NCBI GenBank assembly: GCA_963799415.1
Contig: CAWCXI010000021.1
Coordinates: 36,504-100,503, forward strand
Length of the DNA stretch: 64,000 nucleotides
Reading direction: 5' to 3'
Origin: JAMXLO01 sp963799415
GTDB lineage: Bacteria > Pseudomonadota > Alphaproteobacteria > Acetobacterales > Acetobacteraceae
The first letter of the stretch is position 1. Each line of letters opens with the position of its first letter. This document shows, piece after piece, positions 49,027-57,406 of the stretch. The notes beneath the pieces were generated by a model. That model searched no databases, was not told the origin of the DNA, and worked only from the letters and a program-made list of their open reading frames with translations. A program made the position numbers and the translations under genes.

Positions 49027-50379
49027 TTAAGTCGGCCGAATGTTGTGATTGATACGAAAGAGGTTGGCGGGATCGTACTTGTTCTTGAGCGCGACAAGGC
49101 GCTCGTGGTTCGGACCATAGGCGCTGCGCGCGATCGGATCCGCCTCGTCCTCGAGGTAATTGACATAGGCACCCGCGACCATGAACGGGCGCATCGCATC
49201 CCAGCAGTCGCGCGTCCATTGGATGTTCCGTTGGGCTTCCGATGGATCATCCCAGCTCGAAAGGAGAAGAAAGTTGTAGGGATGCTGACGATGGGCGAAA
49301 GCGGTGTCGGTGGAGCCGACGCGAGAGACCGCGCCGTGCAGATGCTCGAGCCACGGCCCCGTGGTAAACGGCGAAGGCACCGTCATGGCAAACTCGCAGA
49401 AGACATCGATCGCTTCGTCGGGGAGGCTATGGAGGAAGTTGGCCTTCCAATAGGCCTGTCGGCCAGGCGGAAACCATGGATCGAACATGCTCTGCATCTG
49501 GACATAGCTGATCGGTCCGAACAGATCCGCGATCGGCGCACCAAATCCACGTAATGGTGCCAGCGCCTTTTCACCCTCCGCGAGCGAGCCGCAATGGCAG
49601 CCGGCAACGCCGATGACCGGAATGCCGTCGAGGGTCGTGAGCCGGCCGATCTGCGTGCTCAGCTCGTCGGGGCTGGCGGCGGCGAAGTCACGGTAGAAGC
49701 GAAGCACGTCCCGCGCCTTGTCGAGCGGATAGAGAACACCGCCGCCGAGGACCGGTCCGACCTCGTGGAGGCGATACTCGAATGAGGTGACTATTCCGAA
49801 GTTCCCGCCACCACCGCGCATGCCCCAGAACAGGTCCGCGTTTTCGCGGTTGCTGGCGGTGACGAGGCGACCGTCGGCGGTCACGACATCCATGGCAACC
49901 ACGTTGTCGCAGGCAAGACCGTGCTTGCCGATCAGCCAGCCCATGCCGCCGCCGAGGGTCAGGCCGGCAATGCCGGTCGTGGTGATGACGCCCATCGTGG
50001 TGGCGAGACCGAAGGCCTGGGTTTCACGGTCGAACTCGGCGATGGTCAGGCCTGGCTCGGCACGAACCGTGCGGCTGGCCGGATCGACGCGGATGCCTTT
50101 CATGGCCGAGAGATCGATCATCAGGCCGTCGTCGCAGATTGCCTTGCCGGCAATGCTGTGGCCGCCGCCACGCACAGACACTGTCAGGCCGTACTCACTG
50201 GCGAAGTTGACGCAGGCCATGACGTCGGCAGCGCCGGCGCATCGCGCGATGAGCGCTGGATGCCGGTCGATGATCCGGTTGAAGACCACTCGGGCGGCGT
50301 CGTAGCCTGGTTCGCCGGACGCGAATGACTGACCGCGCAAAGACGATCTGAACGCTGTTGTCGCAGATTCTGATCCCAT
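49027..50379 (-). CDS. FAD-linked oxidase, berberine-bridge-enzyme type
   Basis: A 450-residue flavoprotein. The PCMH FAD-binding domain has VSVRGGGHSIAGKAICDDGLMIDLS, in which the His is the usual covalent flavin ligand, and GLTLGGGMGWLIGKHGLACDNVVAMDVVTADG in the middle. A Cys near GVAGCHCG may be in a position related to the second ligand, but I cannot confirm that. The C-terminal BBE segment AGAYVNYLEDE and YGPNHERLVALKNKYDPANLFRINHNI is typical. The ATG at 50379 follows GGGGAG. The family oxidises sugars, alkaloids and hydroxy compounds; the substrate is unknown. Confidence 0.85.
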   Translation of the reverse strand: MGSESATTAFRSSLRGQSFASGEPGYDAARVVFNRIIDRHPALIARCAGAADVMACVNFASEYGLTVSVRGGGHSIAGKAICDDGLMIDLSAMKGIRVDPASRTVRAEPGLTIAEFDRETQAFGLATTMGVITTTGIAGLTLGGGMGWLIGKHGLACDNVVAMDVVTADGRLVTASNRENADLFWGMRGGGGNFGIVTSFEYRLHEVGPVLGGGVLYPLDKARDVLRFYRDFAAASPDELSTQIGRLTTLDGIPVIGVAGCHCGSLAEGEKALAPLRGFGAPIADLFGPISYVQMQSMFDPWFPPGRQAYWKANFLHSLPDEAIDVFCEFAMTVPSPFTTGPWLEHLHGAVSRVGSTDTAFAHRQHPYNFLLLSSWDDPSEAQRNIQWTRDCWDAMRPFMVAGAYVNYLEDEADPIARSAYGPNHERLVALKNKYDPANLFRINHNIRPT

Positions 50380-50479
50380 CTTCGTTCTCCCCGATTTGTT
50401 GGTTCTTTTTGGATTGATGATCTCTGGATGTCGGGAGGCAGAGACATCGCTGTCCCTCAACATAGCAGACGGGCCATCG

Positions 50480-50610
50480 TTGGCTATGTTATTTTGGTGC
50501 CGCCTCGGCCGGAAAGACGTGGATGGCCGGCCTTCGCCAGCCATGACGGCGTGAGTTACGGAGCCTGATTGGCTACGTTATTTTGGCGCCGTCTCAGCGG
50601 CCCGACTGCT
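50480..50610. repeat. Composite intergenic repeat block
   Basis: Two copies of a unit containing TTGGCTAYGTTATTTTGGYG (50480-50512 and 50569-50610) flank a copy of the 'GATGGCTGG' hairpin at 50513-50549. The hairpin appears to sit within the pair. A third copy of the flanking unit, TTATTTTGGCGCCCTTCAGC onward, is at 51933-51959. The surrounding 50380-50695 contains no gene. Confidence 0.6.
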
Positions 50611-50695
50611 GAACTCTGATTGAGCAACACGGCATCGATCGCGATGGCGCAGCGAACGTTCTGGAGCAGCACCCGTGCTCTCGACTTCAACGAGT

Positions 50696-51316
50696 TCAGT
50701 AGTGCCGTGAGGGTGCCAGTTTGCCTCCAGATAAAATGATTTGCATCGCAGTCGATTGGGCCGCGCGTCCGCACTGCGGCATTCTGAGATAGCCAAGCGG
50801 AGTGGGTGAAATCAGACCGTTCCTCCGCTTGTCCTTGAACCGCCAATAGACTGCTTTTACTGTGTCAGCGTAATAATAGCTTACGGCCGGGAATATGACT
50901 CGATTGGGTCCGGCGTTATATGCCACTACTGCCATGTATAGATTGCCGGCAAAGCGAGGTAGGTCGGCGATCCGCCGCAAGTATTCCATGCCGCCGTATA
51001 TCGATTGGTACGAATTGAAGGGGTCGATCACCCGCATCTCATCGCTGGTTCCCGGCATCAGTTGCATCAGGCCTTGCGCGCCTTTTGGTGAGATGGCCGT
51101 CGCATTGCCGCTGCTCTCCACCCACGCAATCGCGCGACCAAGATCAGGATCGATGCGAAATCGTTGACCGGCTGCCTCGAAGGTTGCATCGAGTTCGGTC
51201 GCCGACCAGTGAAGGGATGGCGCGAACAAAGATGTGCAGGTCTGCCCGAGGGCGATGCCCGGCCATAGCACCGACATCAGCAGGAAAGCGCCCATCCTGA
51301 CCCCGCCATTCGACAT
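50696..51316 (-). CDS. Lytic transglycosylase (SLT domain), exported
   Basis: A peptidoglycan-cleaving transglycosylase of 206 residues. The signal peptide MGAFLLMSVLWPGIALGQ may start at the internal Met at 51295. The SLT domain is complete: the catalytic Glu in AWVESSGN, then SPKGAQGLMQLMPGT, PFNSYQSIYGGMEYLR, and YNAGPNRV. Proteins of this size resemble VirB1-like housekeeping or conjugation-associated enzymes, but no secretion genes adjoin. The C-terminal ~50 residues after the domain are not recognised. Confidence 0.85.
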   Translation of the reverse strand: MSNGGVRMGAFLLMSVLWPGIALGQTCTSLFAPSLHWSATELDATFEAAGQRFRIDPDLGRAIAWVESSGNATAISPKGAQGLMQLMPGTSDEMRVIDPFNSYQSIYGGMEYLRRIADLPRFAGNLYMAVVAYNAGPNRVIFPAVSYYYADTVKAVYWRFKDKRRNGLISPTPLGYLRMPQCGRAAQSTAMQIILSGGKLAPSRHY

Positions 51317-51412
51317 CCCGATGACGATCCTCTGCTCGGTTGTCCCTACTCAATGCTGCGCGACGGTTTTACGATCTGAAGAAGAGATCGAGAGGTGGAT
51401 TGTCGGCTTGAA

Positions 51413-51604
51413 CTACGAACCCATCAGGTCATCGATCAGGCGCTTTGCCCCATCCAGTATGTCGTCGTGACTGGTCGGATCGGTTGATTGCGGACCCAGG
51501 ATCGGTTGCGTGCTGTCGGGCGCATAAATTGTCGCGCGCCAGCCGCTGCCGTACGGCCTTATTACGATGCGATACCCGCGATAGTCCTGCGGCTGGATGG
51601 CCAA
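51413..51604 (-). CDS. Small hypothetical protein
   Basis: A 63-residue frame beginning with TTG (GAGG about eight bases upstream). YRGYRIVIRPYGSGWRATIYAPDS looks like a compact beta-sheet, and the C-terminal HDDILDGAKRLIDDLMGS an amphipathic helix. The pattern resembles small conserved proteins of rhizobia and Acetobacteraceae, function unknown. It is convergent with nothing and follows the transglycosylase region. Confidence 0.5.
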   Translation of the reverse strand: MAIQPQDYRGYRIVIRPYGSGWRATIYAPDSTQPILGPQSTDPTSHDDILDGAKRLIDDLMGS

Positions 51605-52062
51605 TGCCTATGCCTCGGCCGCGCGCAGCACCGGGCTCGCTCGTCGGGCCGCTGCTGTCGATTTTGCCGGGATTGTCAGGCAGTGCACGCGCGGTAACTC
51701 CGTGGGGTCGGTAGCCCCCGGCTCCGGCCTGACACCATGCCTACCGGAACAGTGCCGACCTAATCCGCCAATTTTTGATATTGCAATAGGGAAACTTTAC
51801 ACTTGGACTAAAGATATTGAATCAATCAAAAGGTTAGATTGTCGCCTTCGATTGGCAGCCGTCACCACCGCTGGTGGTTTCGATGCAGATGATTGCCAGC
51901 AGTATCGCCGGCCAGCGGGTGACTTATACGAGTTATTTTGGCGCCCTTCAGCGGTCCGATGCAGCCGCGCCCCGTGACTTTATTGACAGGCAACGATGCA
52001 CAATTCCTAATTGCCGTAAGTAACAGCGCGTTACGGGAAATGGGTCCAATGGGAGGGAAGCG
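51605..52062. other. Gene-poor, partly AT-rich stretch
   Basis: No gene is supported in this ~460-base gap. 51765-51850 is strikingly AT-rich for the window ('tttttgatattgcaata', 'gatattgaatcaatcaaaag'), which may indicate foreign DNA or a promoter region. One copy of the TTATTTTGGCGCC repeat unit is at 51933-51959. The promoter of the GFA gene presumably lies at the right end. Confidence 0.4.
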
Positions 52063-52470
52063 ATGGCGCGAATCACCGGCGGCTGCCTATGTGGGGGCGT
52101 GAAGTACTCCACCGATGCTGAGCCGATACGAACAGTGGTTTGCCACTGCACAATATGCCAAAGGCACATCGGCTCGGCCTTTGCCACGCTCATGGCATTT
52201 CCGGCGGGCAGCATCGCTGTCAGTGGTACGCTGAAGACCTACACCGAACCAGGCGGCACGAGCGGCGAGCCGTTTCACAGGCGCTTCTGTCCCGACTGCG
52301 GAACACCGATCATCTACGAGCGGGAAGGCGGTGAGAGGACATTGATCGCGGCGGGAACGCTGGACGACAGGACCATCGTCAAACCCAGTGTCAATCTGTT
52401 CTGCGCCTCGGCACAGGCGTGGGTGCCGATCACGCCGGACACCGAGAATCTGCCGGGCTACTTCACCTAA
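52063..52470 (+). CDS. GFA/CENP-V-family protein
   Basis: A 135-residue zinc protein of the glutathione-dependent formaldehyde-activating (GFA) family. The zinc ligands are visible: GGCLCGGVKY (CxC), VVCHCTICQRHIGSAFAT (CxCxxC) and FCPDCGTPI (CxxC). Family members bind glutathione or small thiol adducts, but most have unverified activity. The ATG follows GGGAGG. It stands alone, upstream of the M20 peptidase gene on the same strand. Confidence 0.88.
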   Translation: MARITGGCLCGGVKYSTDAEPIRTVVCHCTICQRHIGSAFATLMAFPAGSIAVSGTLKTYTEPGGTSGEPFHRRFCPDCGTPIIYEREGGERTLIAAGTLDDRTIVKPSVNLFCASAQAWVPITPDTENLPGYFT

Positions 52471-52557
52471 GCCGCGCGGGCTCCGGCCCCTTGTCGGCGG
52501 CGCCGGGCATGGGCTAGCCACACCCCCGCTACCCTTCATCAGCCGGGGGACCAGAAG

Positions 52558-53682
52558 ATGCCGCAGACCGAAGTGGGACGCTCCGAGGACCTTCTGGCCG
52601 AGCTGGCCAAATGGGTGGCGATGGAAACTCCCACCACGGACGCTGCTTCGGTCAATCGGCTGATGGACGTGGCCGAGAGGGAACTGGCGCGGGCGGGCGC
52701 GGCGCTGACCCGCATTCCTGGCCGGGACGGGTTCGGCGACAACCTGATCGCGCGTACGCCGGGCGAGGGGAAGCCGGTGCTGGTGGCGGGCCATCTCGAC
52801 ACGGTGTGGTCACACGGCACGCTGGACGACATGCCGTACCAGGTGAACGGCGAGAAGGCGCACGGGCCGGGCATCTACGACATGAAGGCGGGCAGCTTTC
52901 TGGCGTTCCATGCGGTGTGCTCGATCCTGCGTCAGCAGACGAAGACGCGGCGGCCGATCGTGCTGCTGCTGACGCCGGACGAGGAGGTGGGCAGCCCGAC
53001 GTCACGCGAATGGATCGAGCGCGAGGCCGCGGTGGCCGCCTGCGTGCTGATCCCCGAGCCCGCGGGTCAGGGTGGGGCCTGCGTCACCGCGCGCAAGGGG
53101 GTGGGGCGGTTCGTCATGCGGGTGGAGGGGCGCGGCGCTCATTCGGGCGGGGCGTTCCAGGATGGGGCATCGGCGGTGGTCGAACTGGCGCGGCAGATCG
53201 TGCGGATTCACGACATGGTCGATCTCGATCGCGGCATCACGCTGAATGCGGCGCCGGTGTGGGGTGGGTCGCGGCCGAATGTGATCTCGCCGGATGCGGG
53301 ATGCGAGATCGATCTGCGGGTGAATTCGATCCCCGATGGCGAACACATGGAGCGCATGCTGCTGGAGACCACGGCGTTGACGCCGGGCTGCCGCGTGGTG
53401 GTGGAGGGCGGCATGAACCGTCCGCCGTACACCGAGGGCTCCGGGATCCTGGCGCTGTACGACAAGGCGCGTGGGATCGCCGAGACGGTGGGCATTGCGT
53501 TGCCGCGGCAGCACCGCGGTGGGGGCTCGGACGGCAACTTCACCGCGGCGATGGGCGTGCCGACGCTGGATGGGCTGGGCTGCCCGGGTGCCGGCGCGCA
53601 TGCCAGTCACGAGCACATCCTGTGGCAGCACTTGGCACGGCGTGCCGCACTGATGGCGGGGCTGCTGGAGACGCTCGAGTAG
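52558..53682 (+). CDS. M20-family metallopeptidase (glutamate carboxypeptidase-like)
   Basis: A 374-residue di-zinc peptidase. The metal and catalytic residues are in AGHLDTVWSHGT (HxD), GPGIYDMKAG (bridging Asp), LLLTPDEEVGSPTS (Glu general base and ligand) and LGCPGAGAHASHEHI (C-terminal His). The RVEGRGAHSGGAFQDGASAVVELA segment is the dimerisation domain. No signal peptide is visible. The sequence type resembles carboxypeptidase G2, which removes C-terminal glutamate from folates, but other substrates are possible. Confidence 0.87.
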   Translation: MPQTEVGRSEDLLAELAKWVAMETPTTDAASVNRLMDVAERELARAGAALTRIPGRDGFGDNLIARTPGEGKPVLVAGHLDTVWSHGTLDDMPYQVNGEKAHGPGIYDMKAGSFLAFHAVCSILRQQTKTRRPIVLLLTPDEEVGSPTSREWIEREAAVAACVLIPEPAGQGGACVTARKGVGRFVMRVEGRGAHSGGAFQDGASAVVELARQIVRIHDMVDLDRGITLNAAPVWGGSRPNVISPDAGCEIDLRVNSIPDGEHMERMLLETTALTPGCRVVVEGGMNRPPYTEGSGILALYDKARGIAETVGIALPRQHRGGGSDGNFTAAMGVPTLDGLGCPGAGAHASHEHILWQHLARRAALMAGLLETLE

Positions 53683-53707
53683 CGTGAAGCGGGTACCTAC
53701 GTGACCG

Positions 53708-53740
53708 GGATTGCCGCGTCGCTTCGCTCCTCGCAATGAC
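53708..53740. repeat. Short dispersed repeat, 'CATTGCGAGGAG' family, copy 2
   Basis: GGATTGCCGCGTCGCTTCGC then TCCTCGCAATGAC is the inverted form of the unit at 28484-28518, differing at only a few positions. It lies between the M20 peptidase gene and the MBOAT gene. Confidence 0.78.
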
Positions 53741-53754
53741 AGGGGCGTGAGGTC

Positions 53755-55134
53755 GTGCTGTTCAATTCGCAGGCGTTCATCTGCGGCTTTTTGCCGGTTG
53801 TGCTGGCGCTGTACTACGCGTTCGCGGCGCATCGCGTGGCGCGGCAGGCGATCGTGGTGGTCGCATCGCTGTTCTTCTACGGCTGGTGGGATGTCCGCTT
53901 CGTTCCGTTGCTGGCCGGGCTCACTGTTGCCAACTGGCTGATCGTCCGCTGGTTCGCCGCTGCGGGAGCGCGATGGATTCCCGTGCTGGGTGTCGCGCTG
54001 AATCTCGTGGTGCTCGGGTTGTTCAAATACGCCGACTTCTTTCGCGGCACCGTCGATGCGCTGTTGGGCGAGAGTTATCGGCCGTGGGACCTGATCCTGC
54101 CTCTCGGCATCAGCTTCTTTGTGTTCCAGAAGATCTCCTACCTGATCGATTTGCGACGCGGTGATCGGCACATCTACGGCTTCCTCGACTTCTGCATGTT
54201 CGTGACGTTCTTTCCGCAGCTCATTGCTGGGCCGATTGTCCGTCACAACGAGATCATCCATCAGTTCCGGCTCGATCCGCGCCGGCCGGCGATGTGGGAG
54301 AACCTGTCGCGCGGCTTCGTGCTGTTCGTGATCGGTGTGGCGAAGAAGGTGGCGCTGGCGGACACGTTGGCGATGGTGGCCGATCCGTTGTTCGGCAAGG
54401 CGGTGGGCGCGTCGCTGTCGTCGGCCGAGGCGTGGATTGCCACGGGTGCATATACGCTGCAGATCTACTTCGATTTCTCCGGCTACTCCGACATGGCGAT
54501 CGGGCTGGCGCTGATGTTCGGGTTCAGTCTGCCGCTGAACTTCAACGCGCCGTATCGCGCGGTCTCGGTGCGGGATTTTTGGCGACGCTGGCACATGACG
54601 CTGTCGCGGTTCCTGCGCGACTATCTCTACATCCCGCTTGGTGGCAATCACTGCGGCCCGCTGCGTCAGTCGGTGAACGTCGTCGCCACCATGCTGCTGG
54701 GCGGGCTGTGGCACGGCGCGAACTGGACCTTTGTTGCGTGGGGCGGACTGCATGGCGCGGCATTGGCGGTGAACCATGTCTGGCAGGGCAGGGGGTTTCG
54801 GCTGCCGAGCGCCGTCGCGTGGGCGCTGACGCTGCTATTCGTCATGGCCTGCTGGGTGCTGTTCCGCTCGGCCGAATTCGCCACGGCGGGCGACATGCTG
54901 CTGTCGATGATCGGGTGGCACGGGCTGGGTCGCATCTCGCTTGATCGCGAGTTCGTTGTGGCGTTGATCGGTGGTGCCGCCATCGCTTTGCTTGGGCCGA
55001 CCAGCCAGCAGATGGCGCTGGAAAAACTGCAACCCAAGACGTGGATGGCCATGCCGGCCGGCGTCGCACTCGCGTATCTGCTGCTTCTGGTTGGCGGGCG
55101 GTTGCCGAATGTCTTCATCTACTTCCAGTTCTGA
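53755..55134 (+). CDS. MBOAT-family O-acyltransferase (AlgI-like)
   Basis: A 459-residue multispanning membrane protein of the MBOAT family, which transfers acyl groups from the cytoplasm to exported polymers. MLFNSQAFICGFLPVVLALYYAF is the standard opening. YFDFSGYSDMAIGLALMFGF, NFNAPYRAVSVRDFWRRWHMTLSRFLRDYLYIPLGGN in part, and LLGGLWHGANWTFVAWGGLHG, with the invariant catalytic His in WHGAN, are present. The start is GTG at 53755. The downstream SGNH-like gene overlaps it by 26 bases, making a classic two-component acyl transfer pair like AlgI/AlgJ or PatA/PatB. The acceptor polysaccharide is unknown. Confidence 0.92.
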   Translation: MLFNSQAFICGFLPVVLALYYAFAAHRVARQAIVVVASLFFYGWWDVRFVPLLAGLTVANWLIVRWFAAAGARWIPVLGVALNLVVLGLFKYADFFRGTVDALLGESYRPWDLILPLGISFFVFQKISYLIDLRRGDRHIYGFLDFCMFVTFFPQLIAGPIVRHNEIIHQFRLDPRRPAMWENLSRGFVLFVIGVAKKVALADTLAMVADPLFGKAVGASLSSAEAWIATGAYTLQIYFDFSGYSDMAIGLALMFGFSLPLNFNAPYRAVSVRDFWRRWHMTLSRFLRDYLYIPLGGNHCGPLRQSVNVVATMLLGGLWHGANWTFVAWGGLHGAALAVNHVWQGRGFRLPSAVAWALTLLFVMACWVLFRSAEFATAGDMLLSMIGWHGLGRISLDREFVVALIGGAAIALLGPTSQQMALEKLQPKTWMAMPAGVALAYLLLLVGGRLPNVFIYFQF

Positions 55135-56179
55135 CGCCGCTGCGCCCTGGCGCCGCTTCTTCCGCGCGGCGGCGGGCACCGCCGTGGTGGTGGTGGTGGC
55201 GATCTATGCCTTCGTCGTTCTGGTGGATCCGTTCGACACACTGCCGCTGTCACCGCCGGCCGATCGCGTGCCGGTGGCGACCAATGCGCGCTTCGCCTTC
55301 CCGTCGCTGGCGCGCTCGGACCGGTTTGACAGCGCGATCTTCGGCTCATCGACCAGCCGTCTGCTGCGTCCCGTCGTGCTGAACGCGGAGTTTGGCGCGC
55401 GGTTCGCCAACCTGTCGATGAACGCTGCCACGGCGTACGAGCAGTCGCGCCTGATGGCGGTGTTCCGAGCCGCGCATCCTGCCGCGCGCGTGGTGATTGT
55501 CGGGCTCGACATCAGCTACTGTTTGCCCGGTGCCGCACAGGCAAAATTCACGCCGCGGCCGTTCCCGGCGTGGATGTACCACGGCAGCCTGTGGCGTGGC
55601 TACGGCGAGATGTTCAATCTCTATTCGGTACAGGAGGCCGGGCAGGAGTTCGGCATTCTGGTCGGCATCAAGCGCCAGGTTTACGGCAGCGACGGCTATA
55701 CCAGCTTCGTACCACCGGACAGCGCCTATGATCCCGCGCGCGTCGCACAGCATCTGCATGACGATCAGAAATTCATATTGCCGGGCGGCCGTGGCGATCC
55801 TGCGAGCTGGAGCTATCCGGCGCTCGATCGCCTGGACGCGGATCTGTCGGCGCTGGCGGAGAACACACGAAAGATCCTGTTCTTCGTGCCGTACAACGAG
55901 AAGATGATGCCGGCGGTCGATTCTCCGGGTGCATCGGGATGGCGTGAATGCAAACGGCGCGTGGCTGAAATGGTGAAGCGCCTGCCGAACGCGCTCGCGG
56001 TCGATTTCATGCGGCCGAGCCCGATCACCGATGACGATGACAACTACTGGGATGGGATGCATTTCCGGATCGCGATCGCCGACCGCATCGCGCGCGATCT
56101 GGCGGCGGCCGATCGCGGCGAGGCGTCGGCGGACTATGTGCTGCTGGGCGGCAGCGCGATCGCCTCAGCCCGGCGCTGA
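55109..56179 (+). CDS. SGNH-hydrolase-like partner of the MBOAT acyltransferase
   Basis: A 356-residue protein with one N-terminal membrane anchor (GTAVVVVVAIYAFVVLVDPFDTL) and a periplasmic SGNH-like domain. FDSAIFGSSTSRLLRP carries the presumed nucleophile Ser, and DNYWDGMHFRIAIADRIA the Asp-His pair of the C-terminal end. Partners of this kind (AlgJ, AlgX, PatB) finish acetylation of an extracytoplasmic glycan. The ATG at 55109 lies inside the MBOAT gene, so the two are co-translated. Its 3' end overlaps the convergent deacetylase gene by 15 bases. Confidence 0.75.
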   Translation: MSSSTSSSDAAAPWRRFFRAAAGTAVVVVVAIYAFVVLVDPFDTLPLSPPADRVPVATNARFAFPSLARSDRFDSAIFGSSTSRLLRPVVLNAEFGARFANLSMNAATAYEQSRLMAVFRAAHPAARVVIVGLDISYCLPGAAQAKFTPRPFPAWMYHGSLWRGYGEMFNLYSVQEAGQEFGILVGIKRQVYGSDGYTSFVPPDSAYDPARVAQHLHDDQKFILPGGRGDPASWSYPALDRLDADLSALAENTRKILFFVPYNEKMMPAVDSPGASGWRECKRRVAEMVKRLPNALAVDFMRPSPITDDDDNYWDGMHFRIAIADRIARDLAAADRGEASADYVLLGGSAIASARR

Positions 56180-57277
56180 GCGCTCGGCCAGCGTCATGAA
56201 CACCGGTACCGCGGCGGCGAGGTCGGCGACATGCGCCTTCTCGGTTGGCGTGTGTGCCTCTGCTATGTCGCCTGGTCCCAGCACGACGCACGGTGCGATC
56301 GCCTGGAGTTCGGATGCGTCGGTGCCGTATGGCGCGGTGCCGGCGGGTCTGCCGAGCACATCGACGCACAGGCGCACCAGCTTGTGGTCCGGCGGCAGTT
56401 CGGGCGGGAAGCCTTCGCGCGCTTCGCTGACCGCGATGCCGAAGCGCCCCGCGGCGTCATGCACGGCTTGCAGCACGGGGGTCGGATCCATCTTGGCCGA
56501 GTAGCGGAACTTGATGCGGGCGGTGGCCTTGGGCACGGTCACGTTCACCGCCGCGCCGTGGTTGTCGATCACCACGTTGAAGTCGCTGAATGGCGGGTCG
56601 TAGTCGGTGTCCTGGAGGCTGACATCGCTGCGCAGCCGCTCGAAGATGCCCTTCATCTCAACCAGGAACGGGATGAGTTCCCAGTTCGCGTTGCGCCCGC
56701 GGCCGGTGCTGCTGTGCGCCTGCAGGCCGGTCGCGATGCAGGTGAACGCGATATGGCTGCGGTGTCCGCGCACCGGCACGAGCGAGGTCGGTTCGGCGAC
56801 GATGATACCGGCCGGCTTCACCCGTCGCACCAGCTCCGACTTTTGCGCGATCAGCCGGGCGCCTTGCTTGGTGGTCTCCTCGTCGGTGGTGATGAGCAGC
56901 GTGATGGGAACGCGCTCGGGCAGCGCGCGCGCCGCGACGATGGTGGCGGCGACCGGGCCCTTCATGTCGGTGCTGCCGAGACCGTGCAGGATGCCGTCGG
57001 AGCCGAGACGTGCCGACCATGGGTCCTCCTGCCAGCCGGTATCGGGGACGGTGTCCATGTGGCCGGACAGCGCGATGCCGCCGAGCGGGCCGCGATGCGC
57101 CACCAGCGCACGCTTCGCGACGCCGTCGCCGTCGGTGTAGTCGATGCGTTCGATGTCGAAGCCGGGGAGCGCCGCTTCCACCCTGTCGGCCACCGCCAGA
57201 TTGGAGACGAAACTGCGGCTGTCCAGCGATACCAGGTCGCGGGTGAGGGAGACGACGGAAGTCTGGAAGTCGCTCAT
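56165..57277 (-). CDS. ArgE-like M20 deacetylase
   Basis: A 370-residue di-zinc amidohydrolase related to acetylornithine deacetylase. Metal-site motifs are ALSGHMDTVPDTGW (HxD), HGLGSTDMKGPVAATIVA (bridging Asp), LITTDEETTKQGA (Glu base and ligand) and IIVAEPTSL. The opening LTRDLVSLDSRSF is typical of the family. Specificity for N-acetylornithine is plausible but not provable; succinyl-diaminopimelate or N-acyl amino-acid activity is possible. A single gene, divergent from the large TPR gene. Confidence 0.85.
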   Translation of the reverse strand: MSDFQTSVVSLTRDLVSLDSRSFVSNLAVADRVEAALPGFDIERIDYTDGDGVAKRALVAHRGPLGGIALSGHMDTVPDTGWQEDPWSARLGSDGILHGLGSTDMKGPVAATIVAARALPERVPITLLITTDEETTKQGARLIAQKSELVRRVKPAGIIVAEPTSLVPVRGHRSHIAFTCIATGLQAHSSTGRGRNANWELIPFLVEMKGIFERLRSDVSLQDTDYDPPFSDFNVVIDNHGAAVNVTVPKATARIKFRYSAKMDPTPVLQAVHDAAGRFGIAVSEAREGFPPELPPDHKLVRLCVDVLGRPAGTAPYGTDASELQAIAPCVVLGPGDIAEAHTPTEKAHVADLAAAVPVFMTLAERSAPG

Positions 57278-57406
57278 TTCTGTCTCAATCCCAAGTTTGG
57301 CCGGCGCGTGCGTTTGCTGACGATCTCTCCGCCTGTGACATACTGCATAGACCGGCTGCAACGGGTCCAGTATTGAAAGAGCGGTCGTGGACAGGCAAGC
57401 GCGCGG

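Noticed and set aside
53002..54777. 591-residue minus-strand frame opposite the M20 peptidase and MBOAT genes
   Set aside because: It is rich in His, Arg and Gln without motifs, and both opposite genes are well supported.
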